Program-made: the position numbers and the translations under genes
Notes under the pieces: model-generated
The model's input: the letters and a program-made list of their open reading frames with translations, nothing else
Database searches by the model: none
What the model was told of the DNA's origin: nothing
Assembly (NCBI GenBank): GCA_900660155.1
Contig: CABFPE010000135.1
Span: 1,326,134 to 1,347,659 of the forward strand
DNA length: 21,526 nt
Direction of reading: 5' to 3'
DNA from: Hofstenia miamia
Taxonomy: Eukaryota > Xenacoelomorpha > Acoela > Hofsteniidae
Shown here: piece after piece, positions 8,367 through 18,282 of the stretch
Layout: every line of letters begins with the position of its first letter
How positions within the stretch are numbered: the stretch's first letter is position 1

Positions 8367-10529
8367 CAAGTAAGAACCATGGAGAAGCTTGGAATGAAAG
8401 AAAATTTAGAAGAAACAGGAAATCTGTATGTGAAGTGCAGTATGAATCAGACGCCTGAGCATTTGAAAAACATTATGAATGTGTGGAAAGAAATGAAAAC
8501 TGAGAAGCCTGTACATGAAGAATGGCCAATGATTGACATAATATCGCCTATAAAAACTTATCACAAAGCAGTGGAAATGGCGTTGCTGGAAATAAGAATA
8601 GCTTACGAGTGGGATTACAAACGAAATTTCAGAAACATGATTTCATGATTTTTGAAGAAACTAATGCACCACACATAAGAGCGCGGACATTGATATGGAT
8701 ATTAAGTATAGCTTTGACAAACAATGAAAAGTTAGTCTTGCCAATCAGAAGAAAAGAATGAAAAAATATTCCAAAGATTAAAAGGTATGAAATAGCAGTA
8801 GCTCTGATACCAGTGAATGTAAAACAGTGGTTGTTACAGTATGTGGAAATATTATCACTATCGCAATTGTTAACACAACAACATACACTAGGCAGACTGA
8901 GTATTGTAGAACTTGCCAACAAGACAGGAATATGTCTGGCAGAAGTAGACATACTGAATGATGAAGCAAAGAAATTTATGTGGGGAGCTACTTCAAATAC
9001 GAAGCTGAAATAGTTAAAACAACAACCATGGCTAACAACTCGTAATCTAGTTAGAAGAGAAAGTGCCAGTACACTGATTAAAGAAATTGAAAGGAAAGAG
9101 ATTAACAAAACAATCACAAACGAGATGCAAATGTATTTTTGTGATTATCCTCAATGTGCTTATACCAAGATAATAAAGAAATTGGAAGTAATGCGAAAAG
9201 AAGGAGAGAATAGACTGATAGAAATTATCAAAATGGGTAGCAAATCACAAAAAGAAATGTGAATGGAGGAACTATTGCTACAATCAAATACAATTGCATT
9301 AACCCTGGAAACACAAAGAGAGATAGACAAAGTCAATATGGAAAAATGGGGTGAAAAAGAGCCTAGTGAGATATCATGGGTGGACACAGATGACAAACGT
9401 CTTCTAGTGGAAATAACTGTAAGAAGAGAAAAGATGGACAACATAGTACAGTGAATATATGGCGAAGTATATGAAAGAGAAACAAAATCAATGATAAAAA
9501 TATTGTGTACTGAAGCATTCACAAGGCAAGAAATTAACCAAATGCTACAACCGCAAAGTTTGTGATGAAAGCTGAAACTGCTCAAAATCTTATGAAGCAT
9601 GGATTAACCAACATGTTTTGGGAAAATGTCAAAACAAGTAAAAATAATTATCCTGCTACGTTCGTAATGGCAACTACATCAAAAATGGAAGGCTCATATG
9701 AAGAGATAGAAAAACATACAATGACTACATTGTTAAAATGTACACTGCCACCAACAATCTCAGCACCAATGCTATTATCAACATGGTGACTAAAAAACAA
9801 AAAGCCAGTAAAAGCTTTGTGGCATGAAGAAAATACATATGTAAATAAATTGGAAGAGGCAGAAAAGATTGCTAAAGACAAACATTATAGAAAGTCAAAA
9901 GAGATATTAATCAAAAATGACAACAAAGAAAGAGTATATATCAAAGGAGACATTACCCCATATGACTTATATCGCAAAAGGTGAGGCCATACATAAACAA
10001 ATAAGGAAAGAGCAAAGCAAAATCAAGAAAAGAAACAGACAAATGGTGATGTTGTTTTCAGGAATAAATGATATAGCGTGGGGAGAACTATGGAGTTCTA
10101 GGTACAGATATTATGATGTGATGTGGTGAGTTGAAATAATAACGATGGTAAGATTGGGAAAAAACAACGAAGTAAGAAACAACATAAGTGCATTTTATGA
10201 TGAAGCTTCTATATCCAAATCATTAAGATCTATGTATGAATTTTTCTACCCAAACACAATGATAAGACCCAAGTTGGCTCACACAAGTAGAGTAGACACA
10301 ATAATGACACTCATGATAGCAATCAAAGGATTGAAACTTTATGAGAAATATTATGAGAAGTTCAATGGGAAATTAAATGAATTATGCAGTATTTGAAACT
10401 AACAAAAGATGAAAAGTTTGAGAAAACTGAATGGGAGATGCCAGAAGCAAACACTATGATAAAACAGGTGGTGGAAATGGTCCATGATGAGAGAGTCGTG
10501 ATCCTTAATTAGCTGTGCTGGAGGGGGAG
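8367..10529 (+). pseudogene. ORF3 middle, SGNH-like domain and tail (copy E)
   Basis: The longest ORF3 copy, cut at its 5' side by the inverted LTR. Frame 3 is open at 8367-8645. Frame 2 then runs 8651-9565 with four stops, rich in Lys, Glu and Ile, of unknown fold. Frame 1 covers 9562-9982, ending in ERVYIKGDIT at 9928-9954. Frame 2 returns at about 9960-10126 with KGEAIHKQIRK and MVMLFSGINDIAW (FSGINDI at 10055-10075), and continues after a stop to EFFYPNTMIRP (10241-10267), AHTSRVD and LKLYEKYYEKFNGKL. Another shift leads to MIKQVVEMVHDERV before the polypurine tract. Copies C and D share these blocks. The order [K]GD, then G, then GxND recalls blocks I to III of SGNH hydrolases, which are known in ORF1 of CR1-type LINEs. 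GD is followed by Ile, not the nucleophilic Ser, so both fold and activity are uncertain. It is inactive now through multiple stops and frameshifts. Confidence 0.6.
10520..10529 (+). promoter_or_regulatory. Polypurine tract of element E
   Basis: GGAGGGGGAG directly precedes the LTR start TGTAACATAAT at 10530, marking this LTR as a 3' LTR in the plus orientation. Confidence 0.75.
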
Positions 10530-11717
10530 TGTAACATAATTCAATCATGTGGTCAAGAAAAGAGAAATTGAGGAAAGAACTAAGATTGCAATTTGAAATA
10601 AATATTAATTGTACACACATGATTATAATTAGTTAAACAATTTGTAAATTTATAAGCAGTAATTTTTCTATTAATTAATTTGGCAGTACAAATGTATATT
10701 TGACAAATGGTGAAAGGGCAAAGTCGCAAAACGCTAATTAATGCTGACGTGCGCAGAGCAACAGACAAAAGAAAATCGAGAATTAGTAAATTGTCAACAA
10801 CTCAGAATTAACAGGTACGAGCCAAATATTTGATTGTTTAAAAGTTTCTAGTATAAAAACTGTGCAATATTATATTTTGTTTAACAATTAATTGTTAGTG
10901 CAATTCAAATGGCTGTGTGGCTGGTAGCTTGTGCTTACCTGATGTGCTCATAGGTTACATATAAGGATAGGGGTTTTTCTTCATTATAGCTTTCCTATCA
11001 TTTGTTGTTCGTTTTATTTTAGTATTAGATCTATGTTAGCCCTTGTAGGAGAATTCACATTTTGCTTCTATTGGAAGTGTATTATTGTTATTACATTGTA
11101 TTTAACTCTTAGTCGACTGAATGACCCATCTCATTGTTTTACGCTGACCACATTGGTTGTTCACATATACAATAGGTTTTTAACATGTACATATTTATGT
11201 GTAGGGTTATTACATGTAAGGAATAATAATAAGCTAATGCATTCAGTTTGTGAATTCCCTTTGCATTACAACGTCATTAATAACAAGAGCAATCAATGCA
11301 CTAAATTAGTAAGTTATCACACACTGTCACTATTGTATTCTCGCACATTATTTCATGCACTGAGTCATTGGAGTGGCTGTTGGTGTTTCTCCCAATGTTC
11401 AAGTGTTATTTGGAATTAATGATTACATCGTGGTTTCCTCGATTCCTCTTTGTGCTTTGCTTCAGGTCGGGTTTCTGACCCTGCACATTGTACCATCTAT
11501 CTCTTGTCTGGCACCTAAATTACTGTTGTTAGTTCAAGTATGAATTGTAGTTGATCAGATATTATTCTAATTAACAATTCACAACAAGTTAGAGTAAAGG
11601 AAGAGAGATGGAAACTTGGAATCTGTCACCTACTGTACTAGTCAAGGAGGGAAATTAGTCAAAGCAGCTCCTAAATTAAGTTTAGATTTAGTAGTGGAAG
11701 GTTGTCAAGATTCTACA
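10530..11717 (+). mobile_element. 3' LTR of element E (T type)
   Basis: Begins TGTAACATAATTCAA after a polypurine tract and ends AAGATTCTACA; 1188 bp. It aligns in inverted orientation with 7016-8366 and 15214-16617. A TATAAAA box at 10852-10858 sits in a block (TTTCTAGTATAAAA) that is conserved in the LTR at 15214-16617, so it is a good candidate for the element promoter. The T1, T2 and T5 copies share a mid-LTR segment ending in an Asn-rich stretch (here about 11219-11320). The next base, 11718, already belongs to another LTR fragment. Confidence 0.85.
10852..10858 (+). promoter_or_regulatory. Candidate LTR TATA box
   Basis: TATAAAA about 320 bp from the LTR start. The same box in the same context occurs on the minus strand at 16284-16290 in another T LTR. 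A transcript would start some 25-30 bp downstream and define the R region. Confidence 0.5.
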
Positions 11718-11867
11718 ACAGACATTTGCTCTTAAATGAAATCTATTCATTATTAAATACAAAAGTCTTAATTGGCAAATCATTCTAATTATCTGATTGC
11801 TTTATTTTCCTTTTGATCATAATCTCTTCTTGGTGGCAATCAGTAATATTTGAAGGATTATGCTACA
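11718..11867 (-). repeat. 3' LTR fragment of element D
   Basis: On the minus strand it starts TGTAGCATAATCCTTCAAAT at 11867, right after the ORF3 stop region and a polypurine tract. It resembles the start of the LTR at 8366. Only about 150 bp remain before the U5 end of the neighbouring plus-strand LTR at 11717. Confidence 0.65.
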
Positions 11868-11877
11868 CACCCTCCTC
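11868..11877 (-). promoter_or_regulatory. Polypurine tract of element D
   Basis: On the minus strand GAGGAGGGTG lies immediately before the LTR start at 11867. It is almost the same as the tract of element B and likewise encodes the ORF3 end. Confidence 0.7.
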
Positions 11878-12359
11878 AGCTTGTGTTAATTTTAGAAATG
11901 GTTGCTCTATATGCACTAGTGCATTAGCCTGTTTTATTAGGACTTCAGTTTGTTGTTCATTCCATTTCACCTTAGTGAATTCTGGTTGTTTTGACATCTT
12001 CAGTACTGCCTGCTTTTCAGTCATTACAATGTCTGCATATTTTAGAAATTTGCCTCTTTTATAGTCTCTGATATCATTGTGATTCTCTGCAGTTCAAATA
12101 TTTTTTCCATGAAAATTGGATAGAACCTCCTATATAGATGTAGTTGCTTTAGACTTATCATTAGCATCATCTGCAGGTCTGTTCTGCTCATGTGAGCTAG
12201 TTCCTCACTTACTTTTGTTTGTGGGTAGAAGAATCTAAATACTTTTAGCAAGATTCACATGTTTGCCACAGCTCTATGTCCTCTTCTGTTATTTCTTCCA
12301 GGTTATTCTTGTTCATCCTAATCATTGTTTCTATTTCCACCAATTTTGAAATGTCATAG

Positions 12360-13295
12360 TGTAGAATTGCAGGGGAGCTCAGCTACTCCAGCAGTACTAG
12401 GGAACTCAATGGTTTCAACAGAAGGTTTCAAAGGGTACCATCACAGTGAGAAACCTGTATTCTAACAAAACAATAAAGATATTGGTAATTTGCCATCATA
12501 ACTAAAAACAAGAATGATCCATCAAGATTTCACTTCCAATGACAACCAACTTGCATGGCATCATGCTGAAGCAGTATCCACAAAGAGAATTCCAAACTTG
12601 CCAGGGTGCTAACTTATGTGTTTCTAGTTGTTAATTTCTAGCTCAATAAAGCAGATCTCATTAGTTCTTATCTCAGCTCATGTAATAATTAATAATAGCA
12701 TGCAGTTGTCATGAATTCACATTAACCAACAGTTTATTATCATCACAGGGTAGAATTATTGTGTGCATATTCAAATTGTAATGATTGATTACAAGTTGTT
12801 ATTCCCTATACATAGACATAGACTTAACCTAATTCCGTCCACCATTTGGGCTGCCTGCTGGAATAGAGCAAGTTGTTTCCTTAAACTCAGAGAGGAGTAA
12901 ATCCCAAATTGTTGGCAGAGACTTAAGCAATTATTATTGTCAAATTCATAACAATGCCTAAAAAGGAGTTAGTAAATAGAAAAAAAGCAAATGCATTTCA
13001 GTGAGACAAAGTTTATTTGGCATTCACTACAGGTCTCTCATCCATTTATACAATATGATCAAAATTTTACCTGTATTGTTTACACTTTTCTATCACATTT
13101 ATTCCCTCACAAAATTTAAGAGCAATTACATGTCTGCATAAATTTGAAGGGACAACAAATTTAATATTGAAATACTACACTCAATCTAAATTAATTACGT
13201 CAAAGTGATGTCACTACTAAAATTAAGAGCAAAACTAAGCTTGAATGTACATTGAAATATTAAAATGAGAAAAAGGGGCCCCAAGTGACTCTACA
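12360..13295 (-). mobile_element. Solo LTR, G type, inserted in ORF3
   Basis: Read on the minus strand, this 936-bp element begins TGTAGAGTCACTTGGG at 13295 and ends CAATTCTACA at 12360. Perfect 4-bp direct repeats, ATAG, flank it at 12356-12359 and 13296-13299. Removing it with one repeat joins YWYY to DISKLVEI, which matches YYNVTKLIEI in copy C. Its ends match the LTR at 17360-18282 (TGTAGAGTCACTC at the start; TAGTACTGCTGG and ATTCTACA at the end). It is empty of coding sequence, so it is a solo LTR. Confidence 0.9.
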
Positions 13296-13689
13296 ATAGT
13301 ACCAATATTCTCTGTTCCATATATCTAGCCATACTATGTCATTGACTCCTGAAAATAATATTACCATTTTACCCACTTGCATTTGAGCAGGCAGTGTTGA
13401 CTTCTGGAAGGAAAGTTTGACACTAGTTGTCTGCTCACCCTTGAATAAGCATTGCAGACTAATAGTGAGAGAGGCTTCTCTGTCATTCATCCTCTTGCCC
13501 TTGAATTTGTCATTTATTTGATATTTCCTTGTTCTTGTACTTTTTGCCTTTGTCTGTTCAATAGTTGTTCTCTGGGTTTTTTCTCTCTGCATATTTTTTC
13601 TTCAACAGTTGGTGCATAACTCTAATATAATTTCATATATTCAGTTAGTAAGTTTAAATCCCATCCCATTTTTCAGGGTCATATCTATT

Positions 13690-14221
13690 TTTATTCTTAG
13701 CTGTCCTCTGGGCATCAATCTTCATATATTATTTTATAACAATTTAAATGTAGCATATTTGTCCAATGTCACATTCTCTATGTCTGTAATTGCTTGTTTC
13801 ATTATTAGGTAATAGTTTTTTAATAGTATACTGACTTGATCATATGGTTTTCAATTTCCTTACTTGATTTATGTTTTTATGGGTGTGAATGCATAAACAT
13901 TGTCACCTACTTTGTGCATGTGTCCATAAATTTTTTTATTGTTATTACTCTGTTGTCTTGTTGCAGACTTTTTTATGTTGTTTCATGAATGCCCATTAAT
14001 TGTACTTTTAGCTGTATTACAAAATCATTCTCCATTTTTTCTGTGTGACTAAAGTATTGCCTTAACAATGGCATTGCTGCCTCTCTCCCCTACATTGCTT
14101 TGAACATTGTCACTCCTGTGCTTGAGTGCACCAATGTGTTATAGAAGTATTCCACCATGTCTATAACTTGTTTCCATCTGTTTCTGTTTATCCATATAGT
14201 TGCAACTCTTATCAGTTTTAT
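13690..14221 (-). pseudogene. Ty3/Gypsy-type integrase C-terminal half (element D)
   Basis: On the minus strand, from about 14170 leftwards, it reads QVIDMVEYFYNTLVHSSTG followed by VTMFKAM, then GREAAMPLLRQYF. YN-T-x-H-x-STG-x-[TS]-P/M-F is the well-known motif after the catalytic DDE core in Ty3/Gypsy integrases. VGDNVYAFTP at 13881-13910 is the later G-D-x-V block, and KQAITDIENVTLD with a following FKLL matches element A after its HFQNLKRA motif. There is a stop after FKAM and frame changes, so it is non-functional. The catalytic core, reverse transcriptase, protease and gag are missing: the LTR at 14222 is joined straight to this half integrase, implying a large internal deletion. Confidence 0.72.
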
Positions 14222-15213
14222 TGTAGAATCTTGTCAACCCTTATTTTGAACAGAATAGGCATAATTGCTTAGACAAATGTCCTTTTTTGTTACATTCAAA
14301 GGGTGTGAAGGATTCTATAATCACTCACTTTATAGTTGTATTAACATTATGCCAGCAATTCTGGGTCCCAATACTCTTTCACAATCTATTTAGAATGGGA
14401 GTCAGTGATGGTAGAGGGTTGAAACCAGATGCAGATCAATGCAAGAGAAAGAATTCCTATTTGGTAACAACTCCATTCTTCTTAGAAACCACAGAGTTTG
14501 TCAACAGACCTCACAGTGCATGGATAGTGTTCTCAATGATGATGGGTGATTTGTGACCTATTAATTTATTGTATTGATTGCCCTTGTTATTAGCTTTGAT
14601 TAAATAAAGAATGATAGTGTAACCTCAATGCATTCACTTGTTATAATTCCCTAAATGTAATATCCTTATGTTTATAATCATACCTGAAGGCCCTCAATAC
14701 ATGTGAGCAATCAATGCTTTCAGGAGAAAGTAGGAATTGAAAGTCAGTCAATAGTTGAATAACACATTAATATACAATCAAACAAGATAATAAAATAAGC
14801 AAACCTGCCAACTGGCAAAGATTGGGGCTCTGAGGCACCTCATATGTTTAATAAACCTTTTTATTTAAACATAAGAATTTTGATATAAAAAGGGTGAGCT
14901 TATAGTGAATTATGAATGAAATTTCTTATTAACAAATCTATCAAAGGGAAAGCTATAACTGATAAAAACCCCTATTCATAAACCTAACTTAAGAGCATGT
15001 TGGAAGTCCTGGCTACTGGCTGCACTGCACTTTTGAAAGGCTAGATCATGCAGCTGCTCTGAAATACCTTTAGCCAGATTGGGGGACTGCCTGAAGACAA
15101 CTCTCATGCTTGAATGTTTAGCTTTCCATTACAAAAATTAAATAAACCTGACTATAATAACAAAGTAAATACAGTAAAATTTGTTCATCACAATCACATT
15201 TATTGCTGCATAT
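14222..15213 (-). mobile_element. T-type LTR lacking its U3 part, probable 5' LTR of element D
   Basis: The U5 end, TGTAGAATCTTGTCAACC, is at 14222 and faces the integrase remnant in the orientation expected of a 5' LTR on the minus strand. Blocks shared with 15214-16617 include the AGCTTTCCATTA segment (about 15120) and the CAATACATGTGAGCAATCAATGC segment (about 14696). It ends where the next LTR begins at 15214, so about 400 bp of U3 are missing. No primer binding site is apparent at its U5 border. Confidence 0.75.
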
Positions 15214-16617
15214 TGTAGAATCTTGACAACCTTCCAACTAGTAAACTTAGATGTAATTTACGAGCTACTTCGAATATTTCCTATTGTTACCAAGTAAGGT
15301 AGGTGACAGATTCCAAATTCCATCTCTATTCATTTTGTTCTTACTTGTAGTTACTTAACACTTAGACTAATATCTATGCAACAACTATATTCAACACTTG
15401 GAGTAACAACAGTAATTTAGGTTCAAGACAGGAGATGGTTGGTACAAAGTACAGGGTTGCACACCTGACCTGAGGCAAAGCACAAAGAGGAATTGAAGAA
15501 CTACAATGTAATTATTAATTCCAACAAACACTTTTGCATTGAAAGAAACACCAATCACCACAATGAAGCCTCAGTGCATGAAATGTTGTGTGATAATGAA
15601 ATTGTGACAATGTGTGGATAACCTACTAATTTAATGCATTGATTGTTCTTGTTATTAATGATGTTGTAATATAAAGGAGATTTGCAACCTGAATGCATTA
15701 GCTTGTTATCATGCCTTACATGTAATAATCCTACAGATAAATATCTATATGCTAATAACCTATTGTACATGTGAACAATCAACACAGCCAGCATAAACAT
15801 AGGAATTAGGTCCATAGGTCGACTATGAATTAAAGACAATGTAATATCATTGATAAACTTCCAATACAACCAAACTGTAAATTCTCCTACAAGGGTTAAT
15901 GTAAACATGATAATATAATAGAATGAACAATGACTGATAGGAAAGCAATAACAGAGAAAAATCCCTATCCTTACATCTAACTTATGAGCACATCAGGTAG
16001 ACCAACAGCTACCAGCCACAGCACAGCCTTGGGAATGGCACTAGCAAATCATCATTGTTAATGTGCATATTGCACAGCCTTTGGAATAGTGATAACAATT
16101 CATTGCTAAGTGCTCAGCCATTACGAATTATCTCCCATTAAACAAAGTAGTGGACCACTGCCTCAAATACCCTAGTGCTCAAACGTTTTTAGCTTTCCAT
16201 TTAATTAATAAATAAACCTGACAAAAGAAAACAAAGTAAATCCGATAAATTTCGGCCATCAACAAAATATAATATTGCACAGCTTTTATACTAGAAATTG
16301 TTTAAACAATCAAATATTTGGCTAGTACCTGTTACTACTGAGTTATTGACAATTTATTAAATCTTGATTATCTTTCATCTGCTGCCTTGCACATGTCAGC
16401 ATTTATTAGCGTTTTGCAACTTTGCCTTTTTACCAATTGTCAAATATCCTTTTGTACTGCCAATTTAATTAATAGAAAAATTACTGCTTATAAATTTTAC
16501 AAATAATTAACTAATCATAATCATGTGTTGTACAATTAATATTTATATCAAAATTCAGTCTTAGTTCTTTCCTTTGTTTCTCTCAATTTGACCACACATG
16601 ATTTGAATTATGTTACA
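15214..16617 (-). mobile_element. Complete T-type LTR on the minus strand
   Basis: The outer end is TGTAGAATCTTGACAACC at 15214. The inner end, read on the minus strand from 16617, is TGTAACATAATTCAAATC, matching the start of the LTR at 10530. Length is 1404 bp. A minus-strand TATAAAA lies at 16284-16290. The extra segments around 16030-16130, with a repeated GCACAGCCTT string (16022 and 16074), are not seen in the other copies. No target duplication is seen (ATAT left, CTAA right). It abuts plus-strand ORF3 copy C. Confidence 0.83.
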
Positions 16618-17364
16618 CTAAGCTGAACTGATGACTACAAGTTATTCCGCAATCAGTTAATTGAAGCTGATAACTGAGAAAGAGTCTTCATCAACAGAAA
16701 GCTGACCATTTGCGACGTCTTTGTCAGGGGGCAACCTGTCCATGAGCAATTGAAGAAAATACAAGAAAAAATCACACAGCTGAACCCCCAGGTATTAATA
16801 TTATTCCAGGCATCCAGCAATCTCATTTGGATCAATAATGTGGAGATGGTCACACTTTACTACAATGTAACCAAGCTTATTGAAATAACATCTATGTTGA
16901 GAGCTGATGTGTCCAACCCTGAGCAGATGACACTTCAACAAGTACAAAAATTATGCTCACTGTTTGTTAATTATGCTACCCAGATGGGATCATTACAAGA
17001 AGTGTTCATTCACTTTTATCCCAACACCAGCATTAATGCCAGAGATCCTCATACAGATGCTTATGATCACACTAAAGGGACTCCAATTATATGAAAGATT
17101 TTATGATACATTCACCAGAAGACTAAACAACCTGTGTTGACATTGTCCCATGAACTCAAGGCTCCCTACTCTACAGTTCTTCAAGTTATAAAATGAGGTG
17201 GTCACACAATGGGAGGTCCTAATGCAGTTGACTTAAACCCTAGAGTATGCCAAGGTTCAGAGCTGGGAGGGCTTCCCAGAGATCAAAATAGTTAAAGCCA
17301 CACAGAAAATAGTGTCCAGGCCTCCCTTTCAGTTACTGCTGAATTGAGCAAGGGGGGCATGTAG
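16618..17364 (+). pseudogene. ORF3 SGNH-like domain and tail (copy C)
   Basis: Starts at the inverted LTR boundary. ERVFINRKLTICDVFVRG (about 16679-16732) aligns with ERVYIKGDIT...KGEA of copy E. The open frame at 16750-17091 then gives HEQLKKIQEKITQLNPQVL, ILFQASSNLI (the degenerate counterpart of FSGINDI), NVTKLIEITSML and FIHFYPNT (FYPNT at 17014-17028). A frame change leads to LKGLQLYERFYDTF and RRLNNLC. The rest is poorly preserved until AELSKGGM, with TAG at 17362-17364 inside the LTR. The G-x-N-D residues are lost here, so either this copy decayed or the loop is not catalytic. Its 3' LTR is G type, unlike copy E. Confidence 0.62.
17350..17359 (+). promoter_or_regulatory. Polypurine tract of element C
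   Basis: AAGGGGGGCA directly before the LTR start TGTAGAGTC at 17360. Confidence 0.72.
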
Positions 17365-18282
17365 AGTCACTCAGGGACTTTCTAAAAATTGTATTTTGGT
17401 TTTGATTTAATTCTTATTTTGTAATTAGTGTTGATTAAGTCACTTTGACATCAACTCCTTATTTTTGAGCTTAGCTTACCATGCTATAATTTATGTCCCC
17501 TCAATGCTGTGATTTGTGTTTTTTGTTGCTCAATTGAATTTACAAGGAAAACATGATCGTATGATTTCTTGAGTTGTAAACAAAGGCAGGTAATTATTTT
17601 GAACTATGTATAATTATGGCAGATATTGTAGCAAAGTGAATAGAGTTTACCTTACCAAACTGTGTTCAACTCTCTTCCACCATTATATTTTTATTTATTC
17701 AGTTGAATTAATAATAATGATTGTGTAACTCTATGGCAACAATTTGGGAGTTACTCTAACTGTGGACTGATTTGACACATAGCTTTCAGGCAGTTAGCAG
17801 CCCATATTGTGGACCAAGTTAAGTTACAGTTATGGATAGGGAAAGTAAAACTTTTGTTTGATTTCAACATGCACCTATAACATGATTACACTGTGACAAT
17901 ACTATATCATTGGTTAGTGTGAATGCACAGCAATTACATGCTATTTAATAGTGAGCAGAAAGAAAAGAATTACATTGAGACTGTTATATTTGTATTGAGC
18001 TAGATAATAAACAACAAGACAAATAGGATAGCACCACATTCTCAAATCATGAGCTACCTTCTCCTCAGGTAGCATTTTGGCTAGAAGCCATGTGAATTGG
18101 TCATCCAGGATGTTTTCTTTCTAAACAGTTACAAGTTACATGGATGAATTGCCAATGTTTGTTGGATCATTTATTTTATCACTAAAATCATGGCTGCTCT
18201 ATTAAGATCATTTTTACAACATTCTGCCATGACAATTAGTTCCTTAGTACTGCTGGTATAGTCCCCAGCTACTGATTCTACA
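17360..18282 (+). mobile_element. 3' LTR of element C (G type)
   Basis: Begins TGTAGAGTCACTCAGGG after a polypurine tract and ends CAGCTACTGATTCTACA; 923 bp. It matches the 936-bp solo LTR at 12360-13295 at both ends. A second GATTCTACA at about 18371-18379 is not the end, because the solo LTR fixes the boundary at 18282. Confidence 0.82.

Larger units (their letters stand above)
11863..13690 (-). pseudogene. ORF3 with internal deletion, interrupted by a solo LTR (copy D)
   Basis: Minus strand, coding right to left. YDPEKWD at 13663-13683 matches copy A, followed by a basic stretch and two FKG units 60 nt apart (near 13500 and 13440) that align base by base with the first two units of copy A. 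The sequence then jumps to MVILFSGVNDIVW (FSGVNDI at 13335-13355), the block seen in copy E, so the middle of the gene is deleted here. At 13299 the gene is split by an inserted LTR and resumes at 12355 with DISKLVEIETM. It continues to RFFYPQT (12216-12230), AHMSRTD, LYRRFYPIF, EAVLKM-like and QANALVH blocks, and ends QAEEGV with TAG at 11863-11865 inside the LTR. Some internal stops and a frame change are present. It is the best copy for seeing N-terminal, NDI and tail blocks together. Confidence 0.68.

Noticed and set aside
8629..9600. Minus-strand frames of 162 and 146 codons.
   Set aside because: They lie antisense to the Lys/Glu-rich ORF3 copy E; the Leu/Ser/Phe-rich composition is what the complement of such a gene gives.
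11033..11419. A plus-strand 128-codon frame inside the T LTR, with counterparts open in the LTRs at 4944-5180, 7281-7754 and 15555-15908 and broken in 14222-15213.
   Set aside because: A hand comparison of about 40 codons between 10530-11717 and 15214-16617 gave roughly ten amino-acid-changing and four silent differences, as expected without selection. It is shared LTR DNA; a full dN/dS test could overturn this.
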